From Sphingomonas sp. ID1715 (GTDB lineage: Bacteria; Pseudomonadota; Alphaproteobacteria; Sphingomonadales; Sphingomonadaceae), in assembly GCF_013044515.1 (NCBI RefSeq), contig NZ_JABEPR010000002.1:434001-498000 (forward strand): a stretch of DNA of 64,000 nt, given 5' to 3'. This document shows, in pieces, positions 40,786-50,983 of the stretch (positions are counted from its first letter, which is position 1; every line of letters starts with the position of its first letter). Below the pieces are notes generated by a model. The model made no database searches and was not told the origin of the DNA. It saw only the letters and a list, made by a program, of their open reading frames with translations. A program made the translations under genes and the position numbers.

Positions 40786-42489
40786 GATCGGCAACGGCGG
40801 TTCGCCTACGCAAATACAGCCATGCTGGCTCTCTTTAATCTGTCGGCAGACGAGATGCTCGGCAAGAGCGTGGCCGACCTTGGCTAACCTCCCGACCTGT
40901 CGCGGTGGCTCAACGGCCATATCGTCGGGTACTGACCGAGGGTGTGACCGTCGAAGACGAAGTCGTTTATCGCAGCCCGACCCGCCGGGCAGCCTATTTC
41001 TCGTATCTTTGGGGGCCGGCTCGCGGCGCGGATGGTTCGGTCGATCTTGTCGTCGGGGTCTCCCGCGACACGAGCGAGCATCACGATGGAGGTGGAGCTG
41101 AGGACCACCGAAGCCCGACCGCGTGCCGCAACCGAGCTGGTCGGTGTCGCCGTCTATTCGTGGGATCCGTTGAGCGGCGAGCTCAGATGGGACGATCGCC
41201 TGCGGTCCATGTGGGGTCTCCCACCCGACGCCGAGGTCACCAACGAGGTGTTCGAGGCCGGCATCCACCGCGTGCAGCGCGTCAGGCAAGCGATCGCCGC
41301 CTGCGCCGATCCGGCCGGAAACGGGCGTTACAACATCGAATATCGGGTGATCGGGCGCATTGATGGGATTACCCGGCACATTGCGACAGCCCGGCAAACG
41401 ATCTTCGCCAAGGGTCAGGCAATCGGCTTTATCGGTGCCGCCCTCGACGTAACGGCGCAGCGGGCCAAAGAGGCCGAAGTTGGGGCCAGCGAGGCGCTGT
41501 TCCGGGCTTTTCGGAAAACAGCAGCAATCTCATCTGGGTCAGCGACCCGGTGCGTGGCAAGACCATCTACCGGAGCGCTGCCTTTGAGCGAATTTGGGGA
41601 TTCCGCTTTCCGATGCTCCCATCGATAGCTCGGACTGGATGAAGGATGTTCATCCCGAGGACCAGCAGCAAGTCGAACGCGCACTGGAAAGCGTCACGGC
41701 CGGCGAGACCGTGCAGTTCGAATTCCGGATCGTCAGGCCGATCGATGGCGCGATCCGGACCTTGCGAGAGACCAGCTTCCCGATAATCGACGAAAGCGTC
41801 GAGGTTAGCCGGATCGGCGGAATCACGGAAGACCTCACTCCCGAGGCTGCCCGCCAAGCCTATATCGTCTGTAGCCGGACTGCCGAGGCGCGGCGGCTCG
41901 CCGCACTTCTCAGAACCGAAGGCTATCGCGTCCGAGTGTTCGCCACCAGCTCGGAGTTTCTCGACGTAGCGCCGATTCTCACCTGCGGCTGCGTGCTCAT
42001 CGACCTCCGGCAAGCCAGGGCGAACGGTCTCTCCATTCCGCGCGAGCTGAAATCGCGAATGATTGCCTTGCCCACCATCGCACTCGACGCGCCCGGTCAG
42101 GGCGTCGGGAACGGCGTAACGGCGATGAAGCGGGCACAGCCGATTACCTGGTCGTGGGCGAGGAGGCCACATTCCGCACGACGCTGCTCGCTGCAATGGT
42201 GGAATGCGCCAGCACGGTTCGCCCGCCCACGCATGATGAGAGCGCCGGCGCCCGCATTGCCCGGCTGACACCGCGAGAACGCGAGGTACTGGTCGGCCTC
42301 GTCGCCGGCGGGACGAACACGTCGATCGGCCAAAGGCTGGGCATCAGTCCGCGCACGGTCGAACTCCATCGTGCCCAGGTCATGAACCGAATGAATGCGA
42401 GCAGCCTGACTGAACTGCTCCAGATCGCCCTGTCGGCGGGGATGGCGCAGTCAGCGAGCACAGCCCGAAGCAAACATCCATCAGGCTGA
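40786..42489 (+). pseudogene. Decayed multi-PAS / receiver-like / LuxR-type regulator
   Basis: The plus strand encodes, in several frames, consecutive parts of one protein. A PAS domain (YANTAMLALFNLSADEMLGK, stop TAA at 40885; then VEDEVVYRSP) comes first. A second PAS domain follows from about 41090 (VGVAVYSWDPLSGELRWDD), then a third (NSSNLIWVSDPVRGKTIYRS, then WMKDVHPEDQQQVERALES). Next come a receiver-like segment (RLAALLRTEGYRVRVFATSS) and a LuxR DNA-binding domain (LTPREREVLVGLVAGG). Frame changes fall near 40930, 41090, 41515, 41620 and 42130. The N-terminus is missing. The C-terminal LuxR frame (from about 42154) is still open but lacks its sensor. Confidence 0.8.
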
Positions 42490-42642
42490 ACGCGGCGCCT
42501 CCCCGATCAGCCGCCGAAGCGCTCGCCCAGTCATAATCGCGAGGGTCAGCACGGCAGCGATCGACGAGGAAGATGACGCGGACCGCTAGCGCGCCACATT
42601 GCCGCTGTTGCACCAGCCAGTGCTGACTGCGATGTAAGCGAG

Positions 42643-44247
42643 GTGAGCGCTTCGTTCGACTACATCATCGTGGGAGCCGGCAGCGCGGGATGCGTGCTGG
42701 CGAACCGGCTGTCCGCCGATCCTTCGATCCGCGTGCTGCTGCTGGAGGCAGGCGGGCGCGACAAGGGCGCGATGTTTCACATGCCGGCTGGCATCGCCCA
42801 GATCCTGCCGCCGGAGAAGCAGCACAAGGCGAATTGGAACTACTGGACCGAGCCGCAGCGCCACCTGAATGGCCGCCGCCTCTATTGGCCGCGCGGACGG
42901 GCGCTCGGGGGCTCCTCGTCGATCAACGGTATGGTCTATATCCGTGGTCATGCGAGCGATTATGATCGGTGGGCACAGCTTGGCTGCACCGGCTGGGGTT
43001 GGGACGATGTGCTCCCCTATTTCCGCAGCGCCGAGCGGTCCGAACGCGGTGCCTGCGACATTCATGGCGGCGAGGGACCGCTCCACACGTCGACTCGCAC
43101 GCTGGCCAATCCGCTGATCGACGCCTTCCTGGCAGCCTCCGAACAGGTCGGCATCGGGCGTACCGACGACTTCAACGGCGCACAGCTGGAAGGCGCCGGC
43201 ATCTATGACTCGACGACCAGCAATGGCTGTCGTTGGTCTGCGGCCAAGGCCTATCTCCAGCCGGCGCTGAAGCGGCCCAACCTCGTCGTGTGGACCGACG
43301 TACTGGTCGAGCGCGTGCTGGTCGAGGAAGGCCGCGCGACCGGCGTGGAGCTGCAGCGTCGCGGTACGCAGGAGACGGTGCGCGGCGGTGAGACGATCCT
43401 GTGCGGTGGTGCGATCAACTCGCCGCAGCTGCTGATGCTGTCGGGGATCGGGCCGCCGGCACATCTGCGGGAACATGGCATCGCCGTGATCCAGGACAGG
43501 CCCGGCGTCGGCGCCAATCTGCAGGACCATCTCGACGTGATCCTGCAATGGCGCTGCACCCAACGAGTGTCGCTGAACGCCAATGCCCGGCTCCCCGCGC
43601 AGATCGCGACCTTCGCGCAGTGGCTGTTCCGCAAGCAGGGCCAAGGCAGCTATATCCCGACCCCTGCCGGCGCCTTTTTCTCGACGCGCCCGGGCCTCGC
43701 CGCGCCGGACATGCAGATCCACTTCGTTGCCGCTTTGGTGCCGCCGCACGGGCGCGGGGGCATGGGGCCGGAGCATGGGTTCCAGATGCACATCTGCCAG
43801 TTGCGGCCGGAAAGCCGCGGCACCATCCGCCTCAAGTCGCCCGAGCCGGCGGCGCATCCGGCGATCGATCCGGACTATCTCTCCGCGCCCGCCGATCTCG
43901 ACGCGCTGCTTGCCGGCATCGAGGTCACGCGCCGGATCGCGCGGGCGCCAGCGTTCGATGGCTATCGCGGGCCGGAGGTGTGGCCGGGCGACGGGGTGAC
44001 CGATCGAGACGCACAGGTCGCAGCGATCCGCGACTGGGCCGAGACGATCTACCATCCGGTCGGCACCTGCCGGATGGGCAGCGATCCGGCCAGCGTCGTC
44101 GATCCGCAGCTGAAGGTGCGCGGGGTCGAGGGACTGCGCGTGGTCGACGCCAGCGTGATGCCCGCGCTGATCACGGGCAACACCAATGCGCCGACCATCA
44201 TGATCGCCGAAAAGGCGAGCGACGTCATCCGGGCTGCGCGAAGTTGA
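42643..44247 (+). CDS. GMC-family FAD oxidoreductase (choline dehydrogenase-like)
   Basis: The 534-residue flavoenzyme oxidises an alcohol. FAD binding: [20 protein letters not shown] near the N-terminus; GMC signature 1: [20 protein letters not shown]; signature 2: [17 protein letters not shown]. The catalytic His is in [13 protein letters not shown], and the final [14 protein letters not shown] is standard. It starts at GTG 42643. The natural substrate is unknown. Its stop overlaps the TTG start of the symporter by four bases, so the two are probably one uptake-and-oxidation unit, followed by a two-component system. Confidence 0.9.
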   Translation: MSASFDYIIVGAGSAGCVLANRLSADPSIRVLLLEAGGRDKGAMFHMPAGIAQILPPEKQHKANWNYWTEPQRHLNGRRLYWPRGRALGGSSSINGMVYIRGHASDYDRWAQLGCTGWGWDDVLPYFRSAERSERGACDIHGGEGPLHTSTRTLANPLIDAFLAASEQVGIGRTDDFNGAQLEGAGIYDSTTSNGCRWSAAKAYLQPALKRPNLVVWTDVLVERVLVEEGRATGVELQRRGTQETVRGGETILCGGAINSPQLLMLSGIGPPAHLREHGIAVIQDRPGVGANLQDHLDVILQWRCTQRVSLNANARLPAQIATFAQWLFRKQGQGSYIPTPAGAFFSTRPGLAAPDMQIHFVAALVPPHGRGGMGPEHGFQMHICQLRPESRGTIRLKSPEPAAHPAIDPDYLSAPADLDALLAGIEVTRRIARAPAFDGYRGPEVWPGDGVTDRDAQVAAIRDWAETIYHPVGTCRMGSDPASVVDPQLKVRGVEGLRVVDASVMPALITGNTNAPTIMIAEKASDVIRAARS

Positions 44248-45572
44248 TTGCCAGCCGCCCTCCCGAAACGGACGCCGCCCGTCGCCCGCTGTGGCGGCAA
44301 CTCTATGTGCAGGTGCTCGTCGCGATCGTGGCCGGTGCGCTGGTCGGGCATTTCTGGCCGGGCATCGGCGTCGCGCTGAAGCCGCTCGGCGACGCCTTCA
44401 TCAAGATCGTGAAGATGCTCATCGCGCCGGTGATCTTCCTGACGATCGCGACCGGCATCGGCCGCATGCGGAACCTCGGCACGGTCGGCTCGGTCGCGGC
44501 CAAGGCGTTCGCCTATTTCCTGCTCGTCTCGACGTTCGCGCTCGTCTGGGGGCTGGTGGTTGCCAATCTCGTGCGGCCAGGTGCCGGCATGGCGATCGAT
44601 CCGGCGACACTCGATGCGGGCGCGGTGTCCGACTATGCGGCCAAGTCGCACGAGCTGACGCTGACCGGCTTCCTGCTCGATATCGTGCCGGAGACATTCG
44701 CCGGCGCACTGACCGGCGGCAACATCCTGCAGGTGCTGTTCGTCGCCATCCCGTTCGGCATCGCGCTGGCGCTGATCGGCCACCGCGCCACGCCAGTCTT
44801 GACCGTGTTGGAGGTGCTGACCGACATCTTCTTCAAGCTCGTGTCGATCTTCATGCGCGCGGCGCCGATCGGCGCATTCGGCGCCTTCGCCTTTACGATC
44901 GGGCAGTACGGCATCGGGTCGGTGCTGAACCTGATCGGCCTTGTGGCGACCTTCTACGCGACTTCGCTAGGTTTCGTGGCTGTCGTGCTGGGCGGGATCG
45001 CGCTCGCAGCCGGTTTCTCGATCTTCCGCCTGATCGCCTATCTGAAGGAAGAGCTGCTGCTTGTCCTGGGCACCTCCTCGTCCGAAGCCGCACTGCCGAG
45101 CCTGATCGACAAGATGGAGCGGGCCGGGGTGGACGAGACGGTGGTCGGGATCGTGGTGCCCACCGGCTACAGCTTCAATCTCGACGGCACCAACATCTAC
45201 ATGTCGCTCGCCAGTCTGTTCATCGCGCAGGCGCTCGGCATCGAATTGAGCTGGGGCGAGCAATTGCTACTGCTCGGCGTCGCGATGCTCAGTTCGAAGG
45301 GCGCGGCGGGCGTGACCGGCGCCGGCTTCATCACCCTCGCCGCCACCTTGTCGGTCGTGCCCAGCGTGCCGGTCGCCGGCATGGCGCTGATCCTGGGCGT
45401 CGACCGGTTCATGTCCGAATGCCGGGCGCTCACCAATTTCATCGGCAATGCGGTAGCGACGATCGTCGTCGGACGCTGGCAGAACGCGCTGGACCGCGAC
45501 CGCCTGCACGACGCCCTCGCCGGAACCGCGCTGCCGCCGATCGACCACACGCACGGCGGAACGGCCAGTTGA
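44244..45572 (+). CDS. Dicarboxylate/amino acid:cation symporter (DctA/GltP family)
   Basis: The 442-residue membrane protein has the DAACS layout: eight membrane helices and two hairpin loops. Key motifs are [18 protein letters not shown] (hairpin 1), [16 protein letters not shown] (helix 7 with the cation site) and [19 protein letters not shown] (helix 8, substrate). It imports C4-dicarboxylates or acidic amino acids with Na+ or H+. The start is TTG 44244 inside the stop of the oxidoreductase gene. The response regulator gene follows after 37 bp. Confidence 0.9.
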   Translation: MIASRPPETDAARRPLWRQLYVQVLVAIVAGALVGHFWPGIGVALKPLGDAFIKIVKMLIAPVIFLTIATGIGRMRNLGTVGSVAAKAFAYFLLVSTFALVWGLVVANLVRPGAGMAIDPATLDAGAVSDYAAKSHELTLTGFLLDIVPETFAGALTGGNILQVLFVAIPFGIALALIGHRATPVLTVLEVLTDIFFKLVSIFMRAAPIGAFGAFAFTIGQYGIGSVLNLIGLVATFYATSLGFVAVVLGGIALAAGFSIFRLIAYLKEELLLVLGTSSSEAALPSLIDKMERAGVDETVVGIVVPTGYSFNLDGTNIYMSLASLFIAQALGIELSWGEQLLLLGVAMLSSKGAAGVTGAGFITLAATLSVVPSVPVAGMALILGVDRFMSECRALTNFIGNAVATIVVGRWQNALDRDRLHDALAGTALPPIDHTHGGTAS

Positions 45573-45609
45573 TCCGCCCGCCTCGCGCGCTACACACGCG
45601 CACCGGACC

Positions 45610-46320
45610 ATGACTGCGCCCAGGATCCTGCTGGTCGAAGACGACCCCGCGCTGCGCGCGCTGATCGTCCGTGCGCTGAAGGAGAACGGCTTTGCCGTGC
45701 AGGCCGCGTCCGCCGCGCCCGAAATGTGGGCGGCGCTGGAACAAGGGCCCGCCGATCTGGTGCTGCTCGACATCATGCTGCCGGGTACCAGCGGGCTCGA
45801 TCTGTGCCGGCAGCTCAGGCAGCGCAGCGACGCGCCGATCATCTTCATCAGCGCCAAGGGTAGCGAGATGGACCGGGTGGTCGGGCTCGAGCTCGGCGCC
45901 GACGATTTCATTCCCAAGCCGTTCGGCACGCGCGAGCTCGTCGCTCGCGTCCGCGCCGTGCTCCGCCGGCCGCCGCTCGCCGAAGGGCAGCGCAAGGACA
46001 GCCAGGGCGAGCTGAGCTTCGACGGCTGGACGATGAGCCTGCCGCGCCGGCAACTCCAGTCGCCCTCTGGCGCGGCGGTCGAGCTGACTGGCGCTGAGTT
46101 CGACCTGCTGGTCACGCTCTGCGACAATGCCCAGCGGGTGATCGCGCGTGAGCGGCTGATCGAGCTGTCCCGCGCCCGGCTCGGCGACAGCTCGGACCGC
46201 AGCATCGACGTGCTGGTCAGCCGCCTCCGGCGGAAACTCTCCAGTTCCGGCAAGGAGGCGCCGATCCTGACGGTGCGCGGCGTCGGCTATATGCTCAACG
46301 CGCCTGTCGAGCGGCGATGA
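45610..46320 (+). CDS. OmpR-family response regulator
   Basis: The 236-residue protein has a receiver domain (LLVEDDPALRALIVRALKEN; phospho-Asp in LVLLDIMLPGTSGLDL; Lys in DDFIPKPFGTRELVARV). A winged-helix DNA-binding domain follows (VELTGAEFDLLVTL..., DRSIDVLVSRLRRKL). Its stop overlaps the ATG of the sensor kinase by four bases. From its position it may control the oxidoreductase/symporter genes just upstream. Confidence 0.93.
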   Translation: MTAPRILLVEDDPALRALIVRALKENGFAVQAASAAPEMWAALEQGPADLVLLDIMLPGTSGLDLCRQLRQRSDAPIIFISAKGSEMDRVVGLELGADDFIPKPFGTRELVARVRAVLRRPPLAEGQRKDSQGELSFDGWTMSLPRRQLQSPSGAAVELTGAEFDLLVTLCDNAQRVIARERLIELSRARLGDSSDRSIDVLVSRLRRKLSSSGKEAPILTVRGVGYMLNAPVERR

Positions 46321-47633
46321 GCCTGCGCCATCCCTCGATCGGGCTGATCGGGCGGCTGATCGCGATCCTGCTGCTGACCGTCACGATTGAGTTCGGCATC
46401 AGCACCCTACTTTACGAACGTGCGAGTCAATTCTCGGTCCGGGAGGACGAGGCACGGCGCCTGGCCGAGCATCTGATCATCTGCCGTCGCCTGGTCGTGG
46501 AGCGTCCCGCCGCCGAACGCGCGGAGATTGCCGACGAACTCACCACCGATCGATATCTCGTTCGCTGGCAGGCGCAGGAGCCGCGCACGCCGACCATTGC
46601 ACCCGCCGTCGACGGCATGCGGCAGCAGGTCCTCGCCTGGGAGCCGACGCTAAACCGCAACGATGTACGGATGTGGCTGGTCTCGCCCGGCAGCAAGCCG
46701 TTCGTCGGCGGCGTCATGAAACTGGACGACGGGTCCTGGCTCTATTTCCAGACCCTGCATCGGCTCGACGGTCTTAACCTCGCGGCCGAGCGCATTCTGC
46801 TGGCGTTGATCCCGGCGCTCGGCCTGATCCTACTCGCCGGCTTGTCGGTCCGGCTGGTGCTGAAGCCGCTGCGCCGGCTCGCTATCGCCGCGGACCGGGT
46901 CGGCCATGGCAGCGAGGAGCAGGTGCCGGAACAGGGCCCCGAAGAGGTCGTCACGGTGATCCGGGCCTTCAACAACATGCAGGCGCGCATTCACCAGCTG
47001 ATCGACAACCGCACTCAGGCGCTGGCGGCGGTCGGTCATGACCTGCGCACGCCGCTCGCACGGCTGAAGCTGCGCGCCGAGGCCATCCCGGACAGCGACG
47101 CGCGGGAGTCGATCGAGCGTGATATCGGCGAAATGGAGGCGATGGTCGGCTCCTTGCTCGCCTATCTGGGCGGCGACAGTGATCCGGAGCAGCCGGCACC
47201 CACCGACATCGCCGTGTTGTGCGCAACGCTCGCCGACGATGCCGCCGATCGCGGCTATGACGTGCGCTATGACGGGCCCGATCACTTCGAAATGCCCGTC
47301 CGCACCCTAAGTCTGAAGCGGGCCCTGTCGAACCTGATCGACAATGGCGTCCACCACGGCACCAAGGTTACCGTCCGTCTCCAGGAGATCGCGGACGCGG
47401 TCGCCATCACCGTCGAGGATGACGGCCCGGGCATCCCCGAGGAGCGGCTGCACGACGTGCTCAAGCCCTTCGTGCGGCTCGACACCGCACGGCCACGCGA
47501 CACCATCGGATTCGGCCTCGGCCTCGCCATCGTCGCGCGTGCCGTCGAGCTGGAAGGCGGCGAACTGTCCTTGGCAAACCGCTCTCACGGCGGGCTCAGC
47601 GCCCGCATATTGCTGCACCGCACACAGCAATAA
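46317..47633 (+). CDS. EnvZ-like sensor histidine kinase
   Basis: The 438-residue kinase has two membrane helices (about residues 10-32 and 160-182) around a periplasmic domain, then HAMP (LKPLRRLAIAADRVGHGSEE). The H box is AAVGHDLRTPLARLKLRAEA, the N box is SNLIDNGVHHG, and the G boxes are VEDDGPGIPEERL and GFGLGLAIVARAV. It pairs with the regulator encoded four bases upstream. The periplasmic domain of about 125 residues is not recognised; its ligand could be the substrate of the adjacent symporter, but this is a guess. Confidence 0.92.
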   Translation: MSLRHPSIGLIGRLIAILLLTVTIEFGISTLLYERASQFSVREDEARRLAEHLIICRRLVVERPAAERAEIADELTTDRYLVRWQAQEPRTPTIAPAVDGMRQQVLAWEPTLNRNDVRMWLVSPGSKPFVGGVMKLDDGSWLYFQTLHRLDGLNLAAERILLALIPALGLILLAGLSVRLVLKPLRRLAIAADRVGHGSEEQVPEQGPEEVVTVIRAFNNMQARIHQLIDNRTQALAAVGHDLRTPLARLKLRAEAIPDSDARESIERDIGEMEAMVGSLLAYLGGDSDPEQPAPTDIAVLCATLADDAADRGYDVRYDGPDHFEMPVRTLSLKRALSNLIDNGVHHGTKVTVRLQEIADAVAITVEDDGPGIPEERLHDVLKPFVRLDTARPRDTIGFGLGLAIVARAVELEGGELSLANRSHGGLSARILLHRTQQ

Positions 47634-47711
47634 TTCCTTACAATCCAGCCGAACGCGGGAAAAACACGGCCGCTATCTGCAAGCCTCCAATTTAAGAAGG
47701 AGCTTGCAGCC

Positions 47712-48416
47712 GTGAACGAGCTGATCGGACGTGTCCTCGGCTTCCAGCGGGAAGTCTTTCCCATCCGCTCAGACCTGTACGAGCGCCTGGCGACCAAGGG
47801 GCAGAGCCCCAAGGCGCTGATGATCTCCTGCGCCGACTCCCGCGTCGTGCCCGAAGAGATCATGAGCGCCCAGCCCGGCGACCTGTTCGTCTGCCGCAAT
47901 GCCGGCAACATCGTCCCGCCCTTTTCCCAGGCCAATGGCGGCGTCACCTCGACGGTCGAGTTCGCCGTTGAAGCGCTCGGCGTGCGCGACATCATCGTCT
48001 GCGGTCACTCGGATTGCGGCGCGATGAAGGGCCTGATGAACCCCGAAATCACTGCGACCATGCCCAATGTCGCCGCCTGGCTGCGCCACAGCGCCGCGGC
48101 CCGGCAAGTCGTCGAGAGCAGCTATCCGCATCTCTCTCCCGAGGAAAAACCACGGGCGGCCGCGCTCGAGAATGTCGTCGTACAGCTGACGCATTTGCGC
48201 ACCCATCCGTCGGTCGCTGCCTGCATCGCGCGCGGCGAACTGTCGCTGCACGGCTGGTATTTCGACATCCAGGAAGGCGCGGTGCTCGCGCTGGACGGCG
48301 TCACCGGGCGCTTCCGCCGGATCGAGCATGACCAGCCGATCCCGGTCGCGCTGGCCGCGTCGCCCCGTCTCGCCGCCGAACTCGATGAGCCGGCCTTTGC
48401 GGAGGCGGCGGAATGA
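47712..48416 (+). CDS. Beta-class carbonic anhydrase
   Basis: The 234-residue enzyme interconverts CO2 and bicarbonate. Zinc ligands are in MISCADSRVVPEE (Cys, Asp) and CGHSDCGAMKG (His, Cys). GGVTSTVEFAVEALGVRDII is family-typical. The start is GTG 47712 with AAGGAG nine bases upstream. Its stop overlaps the SulP gene start by four bases. The pair is probably a bicarbonate uptake and conversion unit. Confidence 0.94.
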   Translation: MNELIGRVLGFQREVFPIRSDLYERLATKGQSPKALMISCADSRVVPEEIMSAQPGDLFVCRNAGNIVPPFSQANGGVTSTVEFAVEALGVRDIIVCGHSDCGAMKGLMNPEITATMPNVAAWLRHSAAARQVVESSYPHLSPEEKPRAAALENVVVQLTHLRTHPSVAACIARGELSLHGWYFDIQEGAVLALDGVTGRFRRIEHDQPIPVALAASPRLAAELDEPAFAEAAE

Positions 48417-49942
48417 GCGAGGCCGTGCTGACGCCGGGCGTATCCCGGCCGTCGCTCGCGGCGGCGCCGCGTGACTTCGCCGCCTCGATTGTCGTCTTTC
48501 TGGTTGCGATGCCGCTCTGCATGGGTATCGCGATCGCATCGGGCGTGCCGCCGGAAAAAGGCCTGATCACAGGCATTATCGGCGGCATCGTGGTGGGCGC
48601 CCTCGCAGGTTCTCCACTCCAGGTCAGCGGCCCTGCCGCCGGCCTGGCCGTCATCGTGTTCGAGCTGGTGCGCGATCTGGGCCTGAGTGCGCTCGGGCCC
48701 ATCCTGATCCTTGCAGGCGCCATCCAGCTCGCTGCCGGCGTCATGAAGCTCGGCGGCTGGTTCCGCGCCATCTCGCCGGCCGTGGTGCACGGCATGCTGG
48801 CCGGCATTGGCGTGCTGATCGTCGTCGGGCAGTTCCATGTGCTGTTCGACGAGAAGCCGCTGCCCAACGGCCTCGCCAACCTCGCTGCCATGCCCGGCCG
48901 CCTGCTCGGCCTGTCCCCGGATGCGGGCCTCGGCGCCGCCGAGCTCGCCTTTGCGATCGGCCTGCTGACCATCGCCGGCATGCTCGTCTGGGATCGGTTC
49001 AAGCCGGCGACGATGAAGCTGCTGCCGGGCGCGCTGATCGGCGTCCTGCTGGGCACGCTGGCGGCGTTCGCGCTTGGCCTGCCGGTCGCCCGGGTCAACG
49101 TGCCTGAAAGCATCGTCGGCGCGATCGCCCCGCCCGAAGGCCTGCTCACCAGCTGGGCCAATCCGGCCATCCTGGTCGCGGCTGTCGCCATCGCCTTCAT
49201 CGCCAGCGCGGAAACGCTCCTTTCGGCGGCGGCGGTCGACAAGATGCACAATGGCGTGCGCACCGACTACAACAAGGAACTGCGCGCGCAGGGCATCGGC
49301 AACCTGTTGTGCGGCGCGGCCGGTGCCCTGCCGATGACCGGCGTGATCGTGCGCAGCTCCGCCAACGTCCAGGCGGGCGCAGTGACGCGGCTGTCGACCA
49401 TCCTGCACGGCATCTGGATTCTCGGGTTTGTTGCGTTGCTTCCCTGGCTGTTGCGGGAAATCCCGATGGCGTCGCTGGCGGCCGTCTTGGTGGTGACCGG
49501 CTGGCGTCTCGTCCATGTCGGCCATGTCCGCGCCCTGTTCGCCAGCTATGGCGTGCTGCCGGCGCTGATCTGGGCGGCGACCCTCATCACCGTGGTCGCG
49601 GTCGACCTGCTGACCGGCGTGCTGGTCGGCATCGGCCTGTCGCTGATCGAAATCGTGCCGCACCTTCGCCGGCTCAAGCTGCGCGTCCATGCCTCGCCGC
49701 AGGCCGAAGGTCATGCCATCCGGCTGAGCGGTGTGGCGAGCTTCCTCAGCCTGCCAAAGCTGTCCGACGCGCTGGAAAATGCGCCTGCAAAGGAGCGGGT
49801 CGAACTCGACGTGAGCGAACTCGAAGCGATTGATCACACCTCGGCGGAAATGGTCCGCGACTGGTTCCGCCGCCGCAACAGCGCCGGCGACATGGTCAGC
49901 ATCACCGGCGCCGGTGACCGCCTGCCGCAACTGATCGCCTAG
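48413..49942 (+). CDS. SulP-family anion transporter (probable bicarbonate transporter)
   Basis: The 509-residue protein has the SulP membrane domain (GVPPEKGLITGIIGGIVVGA, the QVSGPAAGLAVIV motif, and LLSAAAVDKMHNGVRTDYNK). A C-terminal STAS domain follows from about residue 415 (LDVSELEAIDHTSAEMV). SulP proteins carry sulfate, bicarbonate or other anions; coupling to carbonic anhydrase favours bicarbonate. It overlaps the carbonic anhydrase gene by four bases and ends at a hairpin shared with the FixJ-like gene. Confidence 0.92.
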   Translation: MSEAVLTPGVSRPSLAAAPRDFAASIVVFLVAMPLCMGIAIASGVPPEKGLITGIIGGIVVGALAGSPLQVSGPAAGLAVIVFELVRDLGLSALGPILILAGAIQLAAGVMKLGGWFRAISPAVVHGMLAGIGVLIVVGQFHVLFDEKPLPNGLANLAAMPGRLLGLSPDAGLGAAELAFAIGLLTIAGMLVWDRFKPATMKLLPGALIGVLLGTLAAFALGLPVARVNVPESIVGAIAPPEGLLTSWANPAILVAAVAIAFIASAETLLSAAAVDKMHNGVRTDYNKELRAQGIGNLLCGAAGALPMTGVIVRSSANVQAGAVTRLSTILHGIWILGFVALLPWLLREIPMASLAAVLVVTGWRLVHVGHVRALFASYGVLPALIWAATLITVVAVDLLTGVLVGIGLSLIEIVPHLRRLKLRVHASPQAEGHAIRLSGVASFLSLPKLSDALENAPAKERVELDVSELEAIDHTSAEMVRDWFRRRNSAGDMVSITGAGDRLPQLIA

Positions 49943-49965
49943 CCTGACCTCAAGCGGGCTGGTGA

Positions 49966-50009
49966 CGAAGCAATCCGGTGCACTCCCCATCCCGCACCGG
50001 ATTGCTTCG
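49966..50009. terminator. Bidirectional hairpin between convergent sulP and fixJ-like genes
   Basis: A perfect 16-bp stem (49966-49981 with 49994-50009) encloses a 12-base loop. It lies 23 bp after the SulP stop and 5 bp before the FixJ-like stop. No T-run is present, so it may only slow polymerase or protect mRNA ends. Confidence 0.6.
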
Positions 50010-50014
50010 CTTGC

Positions 50015-50686
50015 TCAGGTTGGGAGCACAAGATCCGGGCGTGCACGAAAGGCGAGCTTGAGCGCCTCGGGCAAGGTGCGGACGCCCAACCGGTCGAACA
50101 TCGTCGCGCGGTGCATTTCAACCGTGCGCACGCTCAGATCGAGCGCGATCGCGACTTCCTTGTTGGACTTACCATCGGCGAGCAATGTCAGCACGTCGCG
50201 CTCGCGGGGGGTAAGTGCCTCCAGCCGCTGCATGGCGCCGCGGCGATCGCGCTCCGCCTGCGCATCCTTGGTCAAGGTATCGAAGCCGCGATTCAGCGCC
50301 TCGACCAGCACGCCTTCCTCGAACGGCTTTTCAAGGAAATCAATCGCACCAAGCTTCATCGCGCGAACGGCCGTGGCGATATCGCCATGCGCCGTCATCA
50401 CGATCAGCGGCAGCCGGAAATGGCGCCGCGCCAGCTCTTCGATCAGTTCAAGCCCGCTAATCTCGGGCATGCGTACGTCGACCAGCGCGCAGCCGGGGGC
50501 CAACTCATTCGCTTCGGTCAGAAAATCCTGTCCGCTCAGAAACGGGCGCGGCATGAAACCCGCCGTCTTCAGGAAAAAGCCAAGCGACCGCCGCACCTCG
50601 CTCTCGTCATCGACCACATAGACGATCTTCTCGGGGATGTTCTCCTCGCTGCCGATGCCGAACGCTGGCGGCGACTGGTCCATCAA
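50015..50686 (-). CDS. FixJ-type response regulator (receiver + LuxR DNA-binding)
   Basis: The 223-residue protein has a FixJ-like receiver (VYVVDDESEVRRSLGFFLKT; phospho-Asp in GCALVDVRMPEISGLELIEE; PLIVMTAHGDIATAVRAMK; Lys in DFLEKPF). A LuxR domain follows (LTPRERDVLTLLADGKSNKE, VRTVEMHRATMFDRL). It is the likely partner of the PAS kinase at 51354-52535, which points the same way. The two are separated by a plus-strand BLUF gene. Target genes are unknown. Confidence 0.92.
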   Translation of the reverse strand: MMDQSPPAFGIGSEENIPEKIVYVVDDESEVRRSLGFFLKTAGFMPRPFLSGQDFLTEANELAPGCALVDVRMPEISGLELIEELARRHFRLPLIVMTAHGDIATAVRAMKLGAIDFLEKPFEEGVLVEALNRGFDTLTKDAQAERDRRGAMQRLEALTPRERDVLTLLADGKSNKEVAIALDLSVRTVEMHRATMFDRLGVRTLPEALKLAFRARPDLVLPT

Positions 50687-50983
50687 CTCCTCTTCCTAAG
50701 CAGACGAAGAACGCGGCGAGACAGCCTCCTCTTGGAACAAGCGGTCAACCACTGATTACGGGAGACGTTCCGAAGAGCCAATGCCGAGAACGCTCCATTA
50801 TGGCTTAGGCGAGCCACGACGGCCTCCTCTCCTGCGAAGCGCAATATCTATGTTGTTGCGATCGCTTCAGAAGCTTTCCATCGGCTTGAAACGCGCTACA
50901 TCGCAAGCCCGTAATCCTACCGCCTGGGCGAACAGCGAAGCGGCAAAGATTGCAGGGCAAGAGCGGCTTCGAGAGAGGTCCCG

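Noticed and set aside
41032-42489. Separate small regulator genes in the 41-42.5 kb region
   Set aside because: The open pieces join into one PAS/receiver/LuxR protein when frameshifts are corrected, so they are fragments of one pseudogene.
43401-44243. A longer start for the dicarboxylate symporter
   Set aside because: The extension overlaps the GMC oxidoreductase in another frame; the symporter's own sequence begins at TTG 44244.
48122-49990. A 622-codon minus-strand frame opposite the carbonic anhydrase and SulP genes
   Set aside because: It lies antisense to two clear genes, is full of Asp/His/Arg/Gln repeats and lacks any domain.
50687-50983. A gene or RNA between the FixJ-like and BLUF genes
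   Set aside because: Open frames here are shadows or very short; no convincing hairpin with a T-run was seen. It is probably only promoter DNA.
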